This document shows positions 53,643-63,595 of a DNA stretch of 64,000 nucleotides, piece after piece. The translations under genes were made by a program, and so were the position numbers. The DNA is taken from contig CAVPYZ010000005.1 in NCBI GenBank assembly GCA_963710165.1, positions 164,594 to 228,593 on the forward strand, written 5' to 3'. Within the stretch, counting starts at the first letter, position 1. Every line of letters begins with the position of its first letter. Below the pieces are notes generated by a model that saw nothing but the letters and a program-made list of their open reading frames with translations, did not search any database and was not told where the DNA came from. The stretch is from JACKIP01 sp963710165. GTDB taxonomy: Bacteria > Pseudomonadota > Alphaproteobacteria > Micavibrionales > Micavibrionaceae.

Positions 53643-56183
53643 ATGGACGTGAATATGCTATCTGATGCAAAAGATAGTGGGAAGGGTTGGCTCTCTTCGC
53701 ACATGGCACAGTTCATGGTGTTTTTGAATGGTCTTATTCTGACCCTGACCGCGTTTTTCACACTGTCTATATTTATCAATGAAATGCAATCGGAGACGTT
53801 TTACGAAAATACTGAAAGCGCGCAAACCCTCATACAAAATGAATTTAGCGAACTATTACGAACATTCGAAATGGTTGACGCATTGATCGAACAAAAAGGT
53901 GAATTGAATATCGGCGCACTTGAAGACGTGTTGCCGGATGTTGCCAGTTTTGAGGCTATAAGGTTGATCGAGCTTTCTTCGGAGGGGCGTGTTTATGAGG
54001 AATATAAGTCTGCCCCAAGTGGCTTCTCAACGAATTCCGATATTGTTCCTGATGAAACAAAAATAGAGTTTTTTAATCCCAGTACAGATCAGCCCGATAC
54101 ATTTATCGTGTTAAAGAAAAATGTTGTGATTGCGGAGAATCAGTTTTTGCTTCTGGGGTTCGTTTCAATGTCGCAAACTATTCCGGCTATTATAGAAAAG
54201 CATAATCTTCCTCTCAGCTATATTGATTTTAAAGACAGTTCTAAGCGACCACTTCTCGTACATGAAAACAGCGGAGCAGGTTCAAAAGATGACAAAGGCG
54301 AAGCGCAAGAAAGCTGGTCTTTGGTTCTGGCTGATCAAACGATCGAATTAAGCGCAAGATTTGAAAAAGATCAGCGCACAAGCTTCTTGGAGAAAATACC
54401 GTTTTTAATGCTGTTATTCGGTATTACGCTGACATTAATCGGAACGCTTTATGTGCGTAACAACCAGAGACAATCTTTAAAACTGGCACAAATGAACCGT
54501 GTTTTGGCGATGAAAAACCTCGAACTGAATAACGAGGTTTTGACGCGTGAAAAGCTGAATAAAATGATTCGTGAGTCGGAAAAAGAAAACCGATCTGTTT
54601 TGAATGCGGTATCAGACATTATTTTCGAAATGAATAAAAACGGGGAGATTTTGTTTTTAAACGCGGCGTGGCATCGCATTACAGGATTTGATAGCAAAGG
54701 ATATATCGGCGAGTCCCTTATCGAAATGCTTCATCCGCAAGACCGTGTCGAGCAAAAAGAAAAGCTTGATAGTTTGATGCGTCAGGATATTGATCCGTAT
54801 AATTCCTATACCAGAATACGCACCCATAACGGCACATTCCGCGCGATTGAACTTAAAATTTCCATGTTACGCCACGATGATAAAGGCGAGCTGCGCATCG
54901 TTGGGACAATTACGGATGTTGAAGAGCGTCGTCGCGCCGAACGTGCATTAAGTGAGGCAGAGAAAAAATACAGAACAATCGTTGAAAACGCAGCGGGCGG
55001 TATTTATCAAATTACGCCGGAAGGGCATTTTTTAAGTGTGAACCCTGCAATGGCAAAAATATTGGGCTATGAAACGCCGGAGAAGCTATTACGATCTGTC
55101 AAAAATGCCAATGAGGCGATTTATACAGATATGCATGCACGTGATGCGTTTCTTTCACGAGTGTCATCTAGTAATCAGGCGATGAACATAGAGCTGCAAG
55201 TAAAATGTAAAGATCAGAAGCCTGTCTGGATCAGTGAAAATATGCGTGCTGTTAAAAGCGAGGAGGGCGATCTTCTCTATTTTGAAGGAAGTATGGAGAA
55301 CATTTCTTCTCGAAAAGAAACGGAAGAAGAGCTTAAAGAAGCAAAAATCAGATCGGATTTGGCAAATCGTGCGAAGTCAGAATTTTTGGCAAATATGTCG
55401 CATGAATTAAGAACGCCTTTAAATGCGATTATCGGTTTTTCTGAAATTATCAAAAACCAGGTCTTTGGCCCCATAGGGCAAGACGCTTATCATGATTATG
55501 CACGTGATATACATGATAGCGGTAAAAAATTACTGGATGTTATTAATAATATTCTCGACGTGTCACGCATTGAAGTCGGGGAGCGTCAGTTGAATGAAAG
55601 TTTGATTGATCTGCAAAAAGTTATACCGATTTGCTTGAAATTGATGGATCCAAAATTCGAAGCCAAAAATTTAAAAGTTGTTTTTGATAAAGAAAAAATT
55701 TATCCGCGTCTGGTCGGGGAAGAGCTTGGCATTAAACAAATGGTCATGAATTTGCTGTCTAATGCGATCAAATATTCTAATAATGACGGTCAAATCACAT
55801 TGGTTAGTGATATTGACGAGACAACGAAAGATTTGAAGATATCGATCACCGATACGGGTGTCGGTATGGATGAAGATGAAATCAAGAATGCCTTGGCGCC
55901 GTTTAATAGTAACCAGCCGATGCAAGCAGGATGGAATGGTACGGGCACAGGTCTGGGGCTGACACTGGTTGATTCTCTGATTAAACTTCACGGCGGACGT
56001 CTGGATCTGGTTTCCAAAAAAGGGGTTGGTACGACGGCAATACTTGTTTTTCCGGCCAAGCGTGTCGCAAAACAAAGTAATGCAGGACTCAAAAATAAAG
56101 CCGCTGAGACGACCAATAAGATGAAAGAAGGTTTATTGGTTAAAAACAAAACGGAAGAAAACGGCGATAGAACAATTCATTAA
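53643..56183 (+). CDS. Membrane-bound PAS histidine kinase
   Basis: The 846-residue kinase has an N-terminal membrane segment (about 25-45), a periplasmic domain (about 46-255), a second segment (about 260-280) and a coiled coil. Two PAS domains with PAC ends (about 312-440 and 445-565) follow. Then come HisKA with His587 in NMSHELRTPLNAII, and HATPase (QMVMNLLSNAIKYS, DTGVGMDEDEI, GTGTGLGLTLVDSLI). There is no receiver domain and no adjacent regulator. It may feed an unlinked regulator, for instance the single-domain one at 37.4 kb, though no evidence ties them. The ATG at 53643 is chosen over a TTG at 53634. Confidence 0.85.
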   Translation: MDVNMLSDAKDSGKGWLSSHMAQFMVFLNGLILTLTAFFTLSIFINEMQSETFYENTESAQTLIQNEFSELLRTFEMVDALIEQKGELNIGALEDVLPDVASFEAIRLIELSSEGRVYEEYKSAPSGFSTNSDIVPDETKIEFFNPSTDQPDTFIVLKKNVVIAENQFLLLGFVSMSQTIPAIIEKHNLPLSYIDFKDSSKRPLLVHENSGAGSKDDKGEAQESWSLVLADQTIELSARFEKDQRTSFLEKIPFLMLLFGITLTLIGTLYVRNNQRQSLKLAQMNRVLAMKNLELNNEVLTREKLNKMIRESEKENRSVLNAVSDIIFEMNKNGEILFLNAAWHRITGFDSKGYIGESLIEMLHPQDRVEQKEKLDSLMRQDIDPYNSYTRIRTHNGTFRAIELKISMLRHDDKGELRIVGTITDVEERRRAERALSEAEKKYRTIVENAAGGIYQITPEGHFLSVNPAMAKILGYETPEKLLRSVKNANEAIYTDMHARDAFLSRVSSSNQAMNIELQVKCKDQKPVWISENMRAVKSEEGDLLYFEGSMENISSRKETEEELKEAKIRSDLANRAKSEFLANMSHELRTPLNAIIGFSEIIKNQVFGPIGQDAYHDYARDIHDSGKKLLDVINNILDVSRIEVGERQLNESLIDLQKVIPICLKLMDPKFEAKNLKVVFDKEKIYPRLVGEELGIKQMVMNLLSNAIKYSNNDGQITLVSDIDETTKDLKISITDTGVGMDEDEIKNALAPFNSNQPMQAGWNGTGTGLGLTLVDSLIKLHGGRLDLVSKKGVGTTAILVFPAKRVAKQSNAGLKNKAAETTNKMKEGLLVKNKTEENGDRTIH

Positions 56184-56752
56184 TCGTCAGCATCATCTTC
56201 AAGAACTCGTTTACAAATATCATAAGAGAAACCGGCGCGTGCCATGCTTGCCAATTGCTTCTCATAACTTTTACGCGGGGGAACGGGATGATGCGGTCCC
56301 AGCTTTTTTCTTTGTGCAAAACGTTTTGCTGCTTCTAGTTCCCCGTTGATCTGTTGGTTTTCTTCCTCCAGTTTTTGTAAGACAGGCATGACATCCGCCT
56401 CTGAAAACCCTTTATCGCGCATTTTGACCAATATCATACGCGATGATAATCCCTTTGAAAAACGCAACGACTGCAACATACCTTTTAGGTAGGCATCATC
56501 ATTCAGATAACCCAGAGTTTGAAATTCTTTTGTAACCGCACTCAGCCACGTATAACATTCCTCTTTGTCCTGATCGGTATGTACGTAACAGGAACGATCA
56601 ATTTTTCGGCGCATGGCGCGTTCAAACTGGTATGAACTGGCAATATAGCGCTGCAAATAATATAGCCCGCTATTCTTTAAATAAGTTGGTGTAATTTTGC
56701 GCGGTTGCTTCTTCTTTTTCTGTGTCGACTTATGTTTATCAGGGAATGCCAT
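56180..56752 (-). CDS. recX: Regulatory protein RecX
   Basis: RecX limits RecA filament growth. The 190-residue protein has the three-helix repeats of the family: YLQRYIASSYQFERAMRRKI, VTKEFQTLGYLNDDAYLKGM then SLRFSKGLSSRMILVKMRDKG, and a C-terminal LASMARAGFSYDICKRVLE. The N-terminus is Lys-rich. It is not beside recA, which is common for this class. It converges on the PAS kinase with a 4-base overlap. Confidence 0.87.
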   Translation of the reverse strand: MAFPDKHKSTQKKKKQPRKITPTYLKNSGLYYLQRYIASSYQFERAMRRKIDRSCYVHTDQDKEECYTWLSAVTKEFQTLGYLNDDAYLKGMLQSLRFSKGLSSRMILVKMRDKGFSEADVMPVLQKLEEENQQINGELEAAKRFAQRKKLGPHHPVPPRKSYEKQLASMARAGFSYDICKRVLEDDADD

Positions 56753-56819
56753 TTAGGAATTATAATCTTTTTTTAAATATGTTGGATGACTTTTCAGCTT
56801 CACATGCTAAGTAATTCTA

Positions 56820-57620
56820 ATGATAAAAGTAAACTTGAACAGACGTAAAATTACCGGGGTAAACTGGATTGGTGTTAAAACCCTGATTGAAAAGGAAATC
56901 GGTCGCTTTCTTGCGGTTTATTCTCAAACGGTTGTTGCGCCCGTCGTAACAACATTAATGTTCTATACAGTTTTTGCTTTGGCGTTCGGCGGGGTTGCCA
57001 GAAGTGTAGGGGACACGCCCTATCTGTTATTCCTTGCACCGGGTCTTTTAATGATGAGCATGGTACAAAATGCATTTGCCAATACATCCTCCTCTTTGGT
57101 GATTGCCAAGGTACAGGGAAATATTGTTGATTTACTAATGCCGCCACTTTCCGCAGGGGAGTTATTATTTGGATTTTTATTCGGCGGTATTTTCCGAGGA
57201 TTAATTGTTGGTGTTGTGGCGGGACTTGTCATTTCCATTTTCGTACCGATCAGCATCCATAGTTTTTTAGCCGTTTTCGTTTATGCGGTTCTTGGCACGA
57301 TGATGTTATCGGGTTTAGGCATCGCCGGTGGTATCTGGTCGCAAAAGTTTGACCATATTGCCGCAGTCACAAATTTCGTTGTAACACCCCTCACATTTCT
57401 ATCCGGAACATTTTATGCGATGAGTACACTGCCCCCTGTATGGCAATTTTTAGGTCACTACAATCCGTTTTTCTATATGATTGACGGGTTTCGTTATGGT
57501 TTCATCGGCCATAGTGAAGGGGATTTGATCTTTGGGTTCTTTTTGTTAATATTTATCAATATCGCATTATTTACACTCTGTTATAAAATGCTCAGCTCCG
57601 GCTATAAAATAAAGTCTTAA
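56820..57620 (+). CDS. ABC-2 type transporter permease
   Basis: The 266-residue protein has six hydrophobic segments and matches ABC-2 permeases of the YadH/NodJ type. It has TLIEKEIGRFLAVYSQTVVAP, LFLAPGLLMMSMVQNAFANTSSSL, TPLTFLSGTFYAMSTLPPVWQ and NPFFYMIDGFRYGFIGHSEGD. Its ATPase partner is not in the window. Substrates of such exporters are polysaccharides, lipids or drugs; no choice can be made. hslO begins 23 bases downstream. Confidence 0.87.
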   Translation: MIKVNLNRRKITGVNWIGVKTLIEKEIGRFLAVYSQTVVAPVVTTLMFYTVFALAFGGVARSVGDTPYLLFLAPGLLMMSMVQNAFANTSSSLVIAKVQGNIVDLLMPPLSAGELLFGFLFGGIFRGLIVGVVAGLVISIFVPISIHSFLAVFVYAVLGTMMLSGLGIAGGIWSQKFDHIAAVTNFVVTPLTFLSGTFYAMSTLPPVWQFLGHYNPFFYMIDGFRYGFIGHSEGDLIFGFFLLIFINIALFTLCYKMLSSGYKIKS

Positions 57621-57643
57621 GAAATTAGCTATAAAATAAGCCT

Positions 57644-58562
57644 ATGACACTCGATAATATTATTTTACCGTTTCAACTCGAAAACTCTAATTTAAGGGGG
57701 CGCGTCGTTAAAATCTCGGGTGTTTTAGATGAGATTATATCTGCCCATAATTACCCCAAACCTGTGTCACATTTAGTGGCAGAGAGTACAACTCTGGTTC
57801 TGGCACTGACATCTATGTTGAAGTTCGACGGAGTCTCTTACATTACAAGCTCAAGGTGACGGCCCTGTCAAAATGCTGGTTTCGGACGTCACATCGCCTG
57901 CGAATGTCAGAACATGCGCCGCTTTCGATGAAGAAAGAGTGGAGCAAGCGCGGCTGCAGCTTGCCGCTATGTCTGTTCCCGAAAGCTCTCAAAATCATTT
58001 GGCGCAATATTTAGGAAAGGGGTATCTGGCATTCACAGTTGATAGAGCAGGGGAAGAAGAACGCTATCAAGGTATTGTGGAGTTAAATGGTGCATCGCTC
58101 GTCGATTGTGTTCAGGAATATTTCAAACAATCGGAACAAATAGAAACAGCGTTTAAAATGGCGGTCGGCCTTCGAGATGATAAGTGGCATGCAACCGTGA
58201 TTATGTTGCAAAAAATGCCGGAAGAGGAAGATGTAATCCTAAGTAATACACATGAGGATGATTGGCGCCGCGCGATGATTTTCATGCAAAGCGCCACAGA
58301 TGATGAGCTTTTATCGGATGATCTGTCCTCGCAGGATTTATTATTCCGTCTGTTTCATGAGGAGGGCGTACGTGTGTATGACACAACAGACGTACAGCAT
58401 GAATGTCGGTGCGGTATGGATCGTGTGATCAATATTGTAAAGTCACTTCCCGATGAAGACATTGATTTTATGAGAAAAGACGGCAAAATTGAAATGACAT
58501 GCGAATTTTGCAGTAAAATATATAAACTGGATCCTAAGATATTAAAGGAAATTTCGTCATAA
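57644..58562 (+). pseudogene. hslO: Hsp33 chaperone gene interrupted by a +1 frameshift
   Basis: Two adjacent frames together make a complete redox-regulated chaperone Hsp33. Residues 1-63 (NIILPFQLENSNLRGRVVKI, VLALTSMLKFDG) lie in the first frame. The second frame runs from about 57837 (LTLQAQGDGPVKMLVSDV) to the zinc-binding C-terminus (CRCGMDRV then CEFCSK, the CxC and CxxC thiol switch). The junction is in GTCTCTTA near 57833-57839. Deleting one base there restores a protein of about 305 residues. All other motifs are intact, so the shift is either a recent mutation or a base-call error. The ABC-2 permease lies directly upstream. Confidence 0.85.
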
Positions 58563-58601
58563 AATCTTTTTCTTTTATAGGTTTATGTTTACCTTATACA
58601 T

Positions 58602-59342
58602 ATGAATAGCCTCGTTAAAAATTATCAAAAAAAAGAAGGCGGCAATGTGCTGTTCATTATTCTGGTAGCTGTCGCGTTATTTGCGGCATTATCTTATGCT
58701 GTAACAAATTCTTCTAATATGGGAAATAGTAATAAAGCTCAATCTAGTGAGTTAAGCCTACAAGCATCACAAATATTACAATTTTTTTCGCTTTTAAAAC
58801 AAAACTTAATACGCCTTCAGGCAAGAGGTTGTGAGATAACAGAAATCAGCTTTGAACGGTCACCATTTGACGGGTCAGACACAGATTACACCAATCCCAA
58901 TAGCCCCACAGACTTCTCGTGTCATATGTTTCATCCAAATGGAGCAAATGTTGGTCAATGGTCTGCAAAACCGTATCAAAATCTGGATTTAATTTTTCCT
59001 GCTTATAGAGAGCCGCGTTATAGTGCGGCATGGTATGTTGAAAATATAGGCGTTGATCCGGCGCCTGATTTATTGATTTTAATAGGAATAGTAAATGAAA
59101 ACCTCTGTCTGCATTTAAATGAAAAGCTGGGCGTTAATAATCCCGGTGGAAATATGCCGAAAAAAGGAGGTTCGAATATTCAAACACCATTTGCCGGTAC
59201 AATTGATGAGACTGTTCCAACATTTAGAAACTGGGCTAGCGGAGATTTGGAGCCAGGTCACCATACAGCTTGTGTAAATTATGAAGATAGAAACCCGACC
59301 AACGGTATGCAGATCATTTATAAAGTTTTATATAGTCAATAG
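58602..59342 (+). CDS. Unknown protein with pilin-like N-terminus
   Basis: The 246-residue protein has a basic start, then a hydrophobic helix (NVLFIILVAVALFAALSYAVTN, residues 18-39) close to the N-terminus. A helical stalk (SSELSLQASQILQFFSLLKQN) and a Cys-containing globular part follow. This looks like minor pilin or PilX-like proteins, but the classical G|FTLxE prepilin site is missing (the residues before the helix are KKEGG). The neighbours 3-5 kb downstream are true prepilin-like genes. No specific function is known to me. It is intact and ends just before the IS element. Confidence 0.55.
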   Translation: MNSLVKNYQKKEGGNVLFIILVAVALFAALSYAVTNSSNMGNSNKAQSSELSLQASQILQFFSLLKQNLIRLQARGCEITEISFERSPFDGSDTDYTNPNSPTDFSCHMFHPNGANVGQWSAKPYQNLDLIFPAYREPRYSAAWYVENIGVDPAPDLLILIGIVNENLCLHLNEKLGVNNPGGNMPKKGGSNIQTPFAGTIDETVPTFRNWASGDLEPGHHTACVNYEDRNPTNGMQIIYKVLYSQ

Positions 59343-59474
59343 TATATTATAGTTTACATAATATACATTATCACATTTAGCTTAATAGGTGCGAAGTATG
59401 ACAACGCGCTTTCCTTTTGGGATGTTGTATTGTCGATGGAGACAACCTGTTAACAATTAAATGGAGATAAAAAA

Positions 59475-60563
59475 ATGGAACAATATGTTGGATTAGATGT
59501 GTCGCAAGAAGAAACGCATGTTTGCGTTGTTGATCGTGATGGAGAAAAACTTTGGGAAGGCCATTGCGCCTCAACACCCGAAGCAATTGGACAAACCGTT
59601 ATAGAATATGCGCCAGATGCTAAAAAGATTGGCCTGGAAAGCGGACATCTTTCAACGTGGCATTGGCATGGCTTGACCGATATGGGACTGCCAGCCATTT
59701 GTATTGATGCATACCATGCGCATGGTGTTTTAAGGTTACAGATGAATAAAACTGATAAAAACGATGCTCAAGGCATAGCGCAGATAATGCGGTGTAACTG
59801 GTACAAAGAAGTGACAATCAAGAGTTTCGAAAACCATAAATCGCGCGCCCTCTTCCGCACACGTAGCAATCTGGTCAGTATGCGCACCGATGTTGTTAAT
59901 CAGATCCGCGGTATGCTCAAGACAACTGGCATTATAATTAAAGGCATTGCGGGTGTTGCCTTCGAGAGCCGTATTCAAGAGATTATTGACGAAGGGACAG
60001 CCCTTGCCCCACCTCTGCAAATACAGCTTGAGATGCTGCGCATGTTAAAGCAGAAAATTGACGAATTGGATGAGCTTGTTCTCGATCATGCTTACGCTTG
60101 CCAAGATTGCCGTATTCTCATGAGTATTCCAGGGGTTGGCCCGATGACTGCTGCAAACTTTGTTTTAGCTGTTTACGATGCTGACAGGTTTGAAAAATCA
60201 AAAAGTGTTGGCGCATATTTTGGTCTAACGCCAAGGCGCAGGCAATCTGGTGATATGGATTACAATGGCCGAATATCCAAGCGCGGTGATCGTGTTATCA
60301 GGCATCAACTATACGAGGCCGCCAATTCCATTCTCACCCGTGTGAAGAAGCCCTCCTCGCTGCAAGCATGGGGGCTGAGAATTGCTAAACGCTCCGGCAT
60401 GAAAAAGGCAAGAATTGCAGTCGCGCGTAAACTCGCTGTTATCATGCACCAAATGCTGCAAACGGGCGAGTTGTTCTGTTTTAACCCTGCGACAGGAGAA
60501 GAGCCATGTATGCATAAAAGATCGATAAGAGATAAGTTCGCAATGTTACAACCAAGTCAGTGA
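59475..60563 (+). CDS. IS110-family transposase
   Basis: The 362-residue enzyme is complete. The N-terminal DEDD RuvC-like domain has Asp8 (GLDVSQ), Glu55 (GLESGHLS), Asp94 and Asp97 (NKTDKNDAQG). The C-terminal Transposase_20 domain has ILMSIPGVGPMTAANFV and FEKSKSVGAYFGLTPRRRQSG, where a Ser near 242-244 is the likely nucleophile. Such recombinases work with an element-encoded RNA that pairs with donor and target DNA. The frame is undamaged although genes on both sides carry shifts, so the element may still be active. Confidence 0.93.
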   Translation: MEQYVGLDVSQEETHVCVVDRDGEKLWEGHCASTPEAIGQTVIEYAPDAKKIGLESGHLSTWHWHGLTDMGLPAICIDAYHAHGVLRLQMNKTDKNDAQGIAQIMRCNWYKEVTIKSFENHKSRALFRTRSNLVSMRTDVVNQIRGMLKTTGIIIKGIAGVAFESRIQEIIDEGTALAPPLQIQLEMLRMLKQKIDELDELVLDHAYACQDCRILMSIPGVGPMTAANFVLAVYDADRFEKSKSVGAYFGLTPRRRQSGDMDYNGRISKRGDRVIRHQLYEAANSILTRVKKPSSLQAWGLRIAKRSGMKKARIAVARKLAVIMHQMLQTGELFCFNPATGEEPCMHKRSIRDKFAMLQPSQ

Positions 60564-60765
60564 GATTGCGTTTTGTCCCAGTCGGGACGAAAGCTTTCGG
60601 TAGAACCCGGTATATTTGATGCAGTAAAAAATTGTTATATCTTGGACAAGTGACAATTAAACTGCGGATCACATTTTGAGGGTACCGAAGACCTCCAAAG
60701 CAATAGTGTGGCAGTCCAATGACCACGTAGAGAATGGTGATACCGGCTAAGGATAAATGTAGCGT
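60564..60765 (+). ncRNA. Candidate guide-like RNA region of the IS110 element
   Basis: Directly after the transposase stop there is a hairpin GTCCC-AGTC-GGGAC (60575-60588). A 12-base perfect palindrome (60588-60599) follows. A distant 7-bp pair CCGGTAT (60607-60613) with ATACCGG (60740-60746) could close a large domain. Position and structure fit a bridge/seek RNA of an IS1111-type element. RNA production is inferred, and the bounds are approximate. Confidence 0.45.
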
Positions 60766-60837
60766 TTAATTTATTGTAGAATACATTCTTTTTAAATATT
60801 ATTGAAATAATCAGACTGATAAAGAGAAATGTTAATA

Positions 60838-61274
60838 ATGGAATATAAAAAAAATAAAATTCCCGATTACATCGATGTATGGAATTGCTTTAGTGATGGA
60901 AGTATAACTCAGGTAGAAGGAGAGTTGCCCAACATAAAGCTAACAATAGAAATTGAATATTTGAGACATATTTTTTCAAAAGATGGTGATTCAATTATTG
61001 CTAGAGTTGAAAGGGTGTACTTTTTTAGAATTTCTCAGCTGGGAAAATGATGAAGTACTTCGAAATGTGGAGAAGATAAGTGCAATAGAGCCGGAAATTT
61101 TATCGGTCAGAAAAAGTCAATAATAAAGCCCACATCATTTGTGGCGATGGGGAATTAGACATTATTTATGAAGATGTTTTATTTGCATTAGATAATGGCA
61201 AACCAATAACAATTTTAGATATCGATACAGCTTCTCATAAATATTGGGACAAGTGGGAGAAAAACGCCAAATGA
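60838..61274 (+). pseudogene. Unknown small gene broken by two +1 frameshifts
   Basis: Three short consecutive frames join into one protein of about 144 residues when single bases are removed from a T6 run (61021-61026) and an A5 run (61111-61115). The joined product reads KIPDYIDVWNCFSDGSITQVEG at the start. Then come RVERVYFLEFLSWENDEVL across the first junction and SVRKVNNKAHIICGDGELDI across the second, ending HKYWDKWEKNAK. It is acidic and probably cytosolic. I recognise no family. An AGAGAA site precedes the ATG at 60838. It lies just past the IS element. Confidence 0.6.
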
Positions 61275-61404
61275 TAAAAAAACAATGCAGAAGTTAAAAT
61301 TAAGTATTGCATAATTCTATTAGAGAATTTACTGTGCTTTGCATTTTTTATGTCTTTTTTATAAAAAATTTTGACTAAAACATAATAAGATCGTATCTTT
61401 TAAC

Positions 61405-61914
61405 ATGTCTAAAAAATGCATAATGTGTACGAAGGAAATTGACGATAGCGCCAAGATGTGTCCGTATTGCCGATCACGTCAAACAGTTTTTGAAAAGCAT
61501 AAAAATATCTTCCTTCTATCTTTTTTAGCGGTACTCATGCTGTTCATTTTTTTTCCGCAAATAAAATATCATTATACGCATGTTGAGTTTGCTCCATACC
61601 TGAAAGATATGTCTATATCGGAAACTTCGATTCGTTTTAAAACGGATAATTATGGTGTGCAAGCGATCGCAATGGGAAAACTTACAAATAATACTCCTTA
61701 CACATGGTATGACGTCTTATTTGAGCTTTCGCTTTATAATTCAAAAAACGAGTTAATAGATACAATGCAGACTAAAGCTTACAGTCAATTTCCAGCTGGG
61801 CAGTCTCTGCAATTTAAGCTTTTAGCTCCTATAGTATTAAATAAAAATGAATACGATAATTTCAAATTAAAAATAGTGACGGCCACTAATAAAGATAAAT
61901 GGTCTTTGTTGTAA
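61405..61914 (+). CDS. Zinc-ribbon single-pass membrane protein
   Basis: The 169-residue protein begins with a short zinc ribbon (CIMCTKEIDDSAKMCPYC, two CxxC). One transmembrane segment (about 33-50) and an extracytoplasmic domain of about 115 residues follow. That domain has a beta-sandwich look: AIAMGKLTNNTPYTWYDVLFE, then ELIDTMQTKAYSQFPAGQSLQFKL, similar to FxLYD-type domains in many small envelope proteins. I do not know its role. The DNA around it is strongly AT-rich. The frame is intact. Confidence 0.65.
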   Translation: MSKKCIMCTKEIDDSAKMCPYCRSRQTVFEKHKNIFLLSFLAVLMLFIFFPQIKYHYTHVEFAPYLKDMSISETSIRFKTDNYGVQAIAMGKLTNNTPYTWYDVLFELSLYNSKNELIDTMQTKAYSQFPAGQSLQFKLLAPIVLNKNEYDNFKLKIVTATNKDKWSLL

Positions 61915-62094
61915 ATTCTTTAAACACAAAAATGATCTCTCTGGTTTCAAATTGGCTCTATAATAAAAAATTTTGTTATAATATATATTAATCTAAAGAT
62001 TGCTGGTCTTTTTTTTACGAAATAACTTAAAATTTAAGTGAAATTTTATCTTTTCGCATTATAATTTTAGAAGAATAAGTGGTATTTTAAATAT

Positions 62095-63574
62095 ATGTGT
62101 ACAAAAAATAGCAAAGAAAAAGGGTTTACGCTTCTGGAAATGGTCATTGTATTGATCGTTGTAGGGCTTATTGCGACTCCGTTTATTCAGCAATATCGCA
62201 CCTTCACACAGGGGAAAGCAATTGTTGATACGCAAGAGAGTTTTTATAACGTCGAAGCAGCCTTACAGGAATATTACGAAATAAACGGTCATTTACCCTG
62301 CCCTGCGGAAACTTATGTAGTTATAAGTACAGATGCCTCTGGGAATGATTTATATGATGGAGCAAGTTCGACTGATAATGTATTTTTAGATGATTTTGGT
62401 ACTCAAAATTGTGATGCGTTTGAGGATGAAATTGATGAGGTAGATCAAACTGTACTCATGGGATCAATTCCAACAAGGACATTAGGTTTAAATGCCGGGC
62501 AAGCGTTAGATGGGTGGAATAATAAATCTACGTATGTCGTCTCTAAATATATGGTGAATATAGGTGCTTATGATATCGAACAAGATCCACCTGCACTATC
62601 ATCTTTGGCAAGTCGCACAACCACTCCAATAAATTTTAATGCAAATAGCCCTATCGGCGCGCCGACATGTAACAATACTGCGGGTGAGTGGAATACATAC
62701 CAGATTTATCAATTGGGAGAGCGAATTTTTTAATCCGTCCAATACGGATGTTACAACTCCAAATACACAGCGGCCATCCGGCTCTTTTAAGAGCAAGCAG
62801 TCCTTATATCGGTCTTGCCGTAGTGAAATTCTGATCCTGTCAACTTAATTGGTGATCTTTGTATGCCTAGTGGTTCCGGCGATTGGGCTTCTGCTCAAAA
62901 TGTTATTGATAATGGTAGTCACGTTTTACTCATCTCTCACGGACCTTCTGGAAACGGCGCTTATACAGCGCAAGGTGCAAGTGCCGGGGATTGCGATGGT
63001 ACAGCGCTAGACGGCGTTAACTGTGTTAGATCGAATCTAGATCCGGACAATAATTTATTTTATACAAATGCAGAAGATTTCGATGCAGGCGGTGCGGGCG
63101 CGGATTTCTATGATGATATTGTCTATTCTGTGCGTGCAGATACCTATAAACTTTTTTCAAATACCCGTCCGGGTAATGTGCAATCAGATAATGTATATAG
63201 TCCTTATCAGCGTTTTGGTTTTGGAACTGATGACCCCATGGATGGGTTGCTGACGCCAGGTGGTGATAAAATTGCCGGTGTTGATGTTGGAGGAGATATT
63301 CTTGTTGATGGAACCGGTCAAGGTCGGCGCTATGGCGGCAACAATATGTGATACAAACGGACTTGACGCCGGAATATGCTTTACACCCTCTATTATTGCC
63401 GGTTCCGGAATGGGATGCGACAGTTTGAATTCAGCTGTTATAGGGATTTCCAATAATGATGCACAATGTTTCAAATTCACACCATTCACACCATTTACAT
63501 GCGGCACTAACGAACTGGCTGTTGGTGTTGATGTAGCAGGTAAAATAATTTGTAAAGAGCCCCCGCCCCCATAG
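62095..63574 (+). pseudogene. Prepilin-like gene broken by four +1 frameshifts
   Basis: The N-terminal frame has a type IV prepilin-like start (KEKGFTLLEMVIVLIVVGL, cleavage after G, with Glu at mature position 5) and a stalk ending NGHLPCPAE. It stops at 62733. Single-base deletions in T6 (62726-62731), T4 (62785-62788), A3 (62826-62828) and GG (near 63314-63315) would join it through SPYIGLAVV, NSDPVNLIGDLCMPSG and ILVDGTVKVGAMA. The joined product has about 491 residues ending CGTNELAVGVDVAG then KIICKEPPPP. Continuity of sequence style across every junction supports one original gene. The product would be a large pseudopilin-type surface protein. Confidence 0.7.
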
Positions 63575-63595
63575 GATAAATATGATAGGAAAAAA

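Larger units (their letters stand above)
59380..60765 (+). mobile_element. IS110-family element, IS1111-like layout
   Basis: The transposase (59475-60563) has a short non-coding lead of about 95 bases and a longer 200-base non-coding tail. In the IS1111 branch of the family the long non-coding part with its guide-like RNA lies downstream of the gene, as here; in the IS110 branch it lies upstream. The tail has several perfect inverted repeats. The exact ends cannot be fixed: no terminal inverted repeats or target duplication were evident, which is normal for the family. Ends given are approximate. Confidence 0.6.

Noticed and set aside
61930..62094. Possible promoter with TTGGCT and TATAAT before the prepilin-like gene
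   Set aside because: The spacing is about 19 bases and the DNA is so AT-rich that such boxes are expected by chance.
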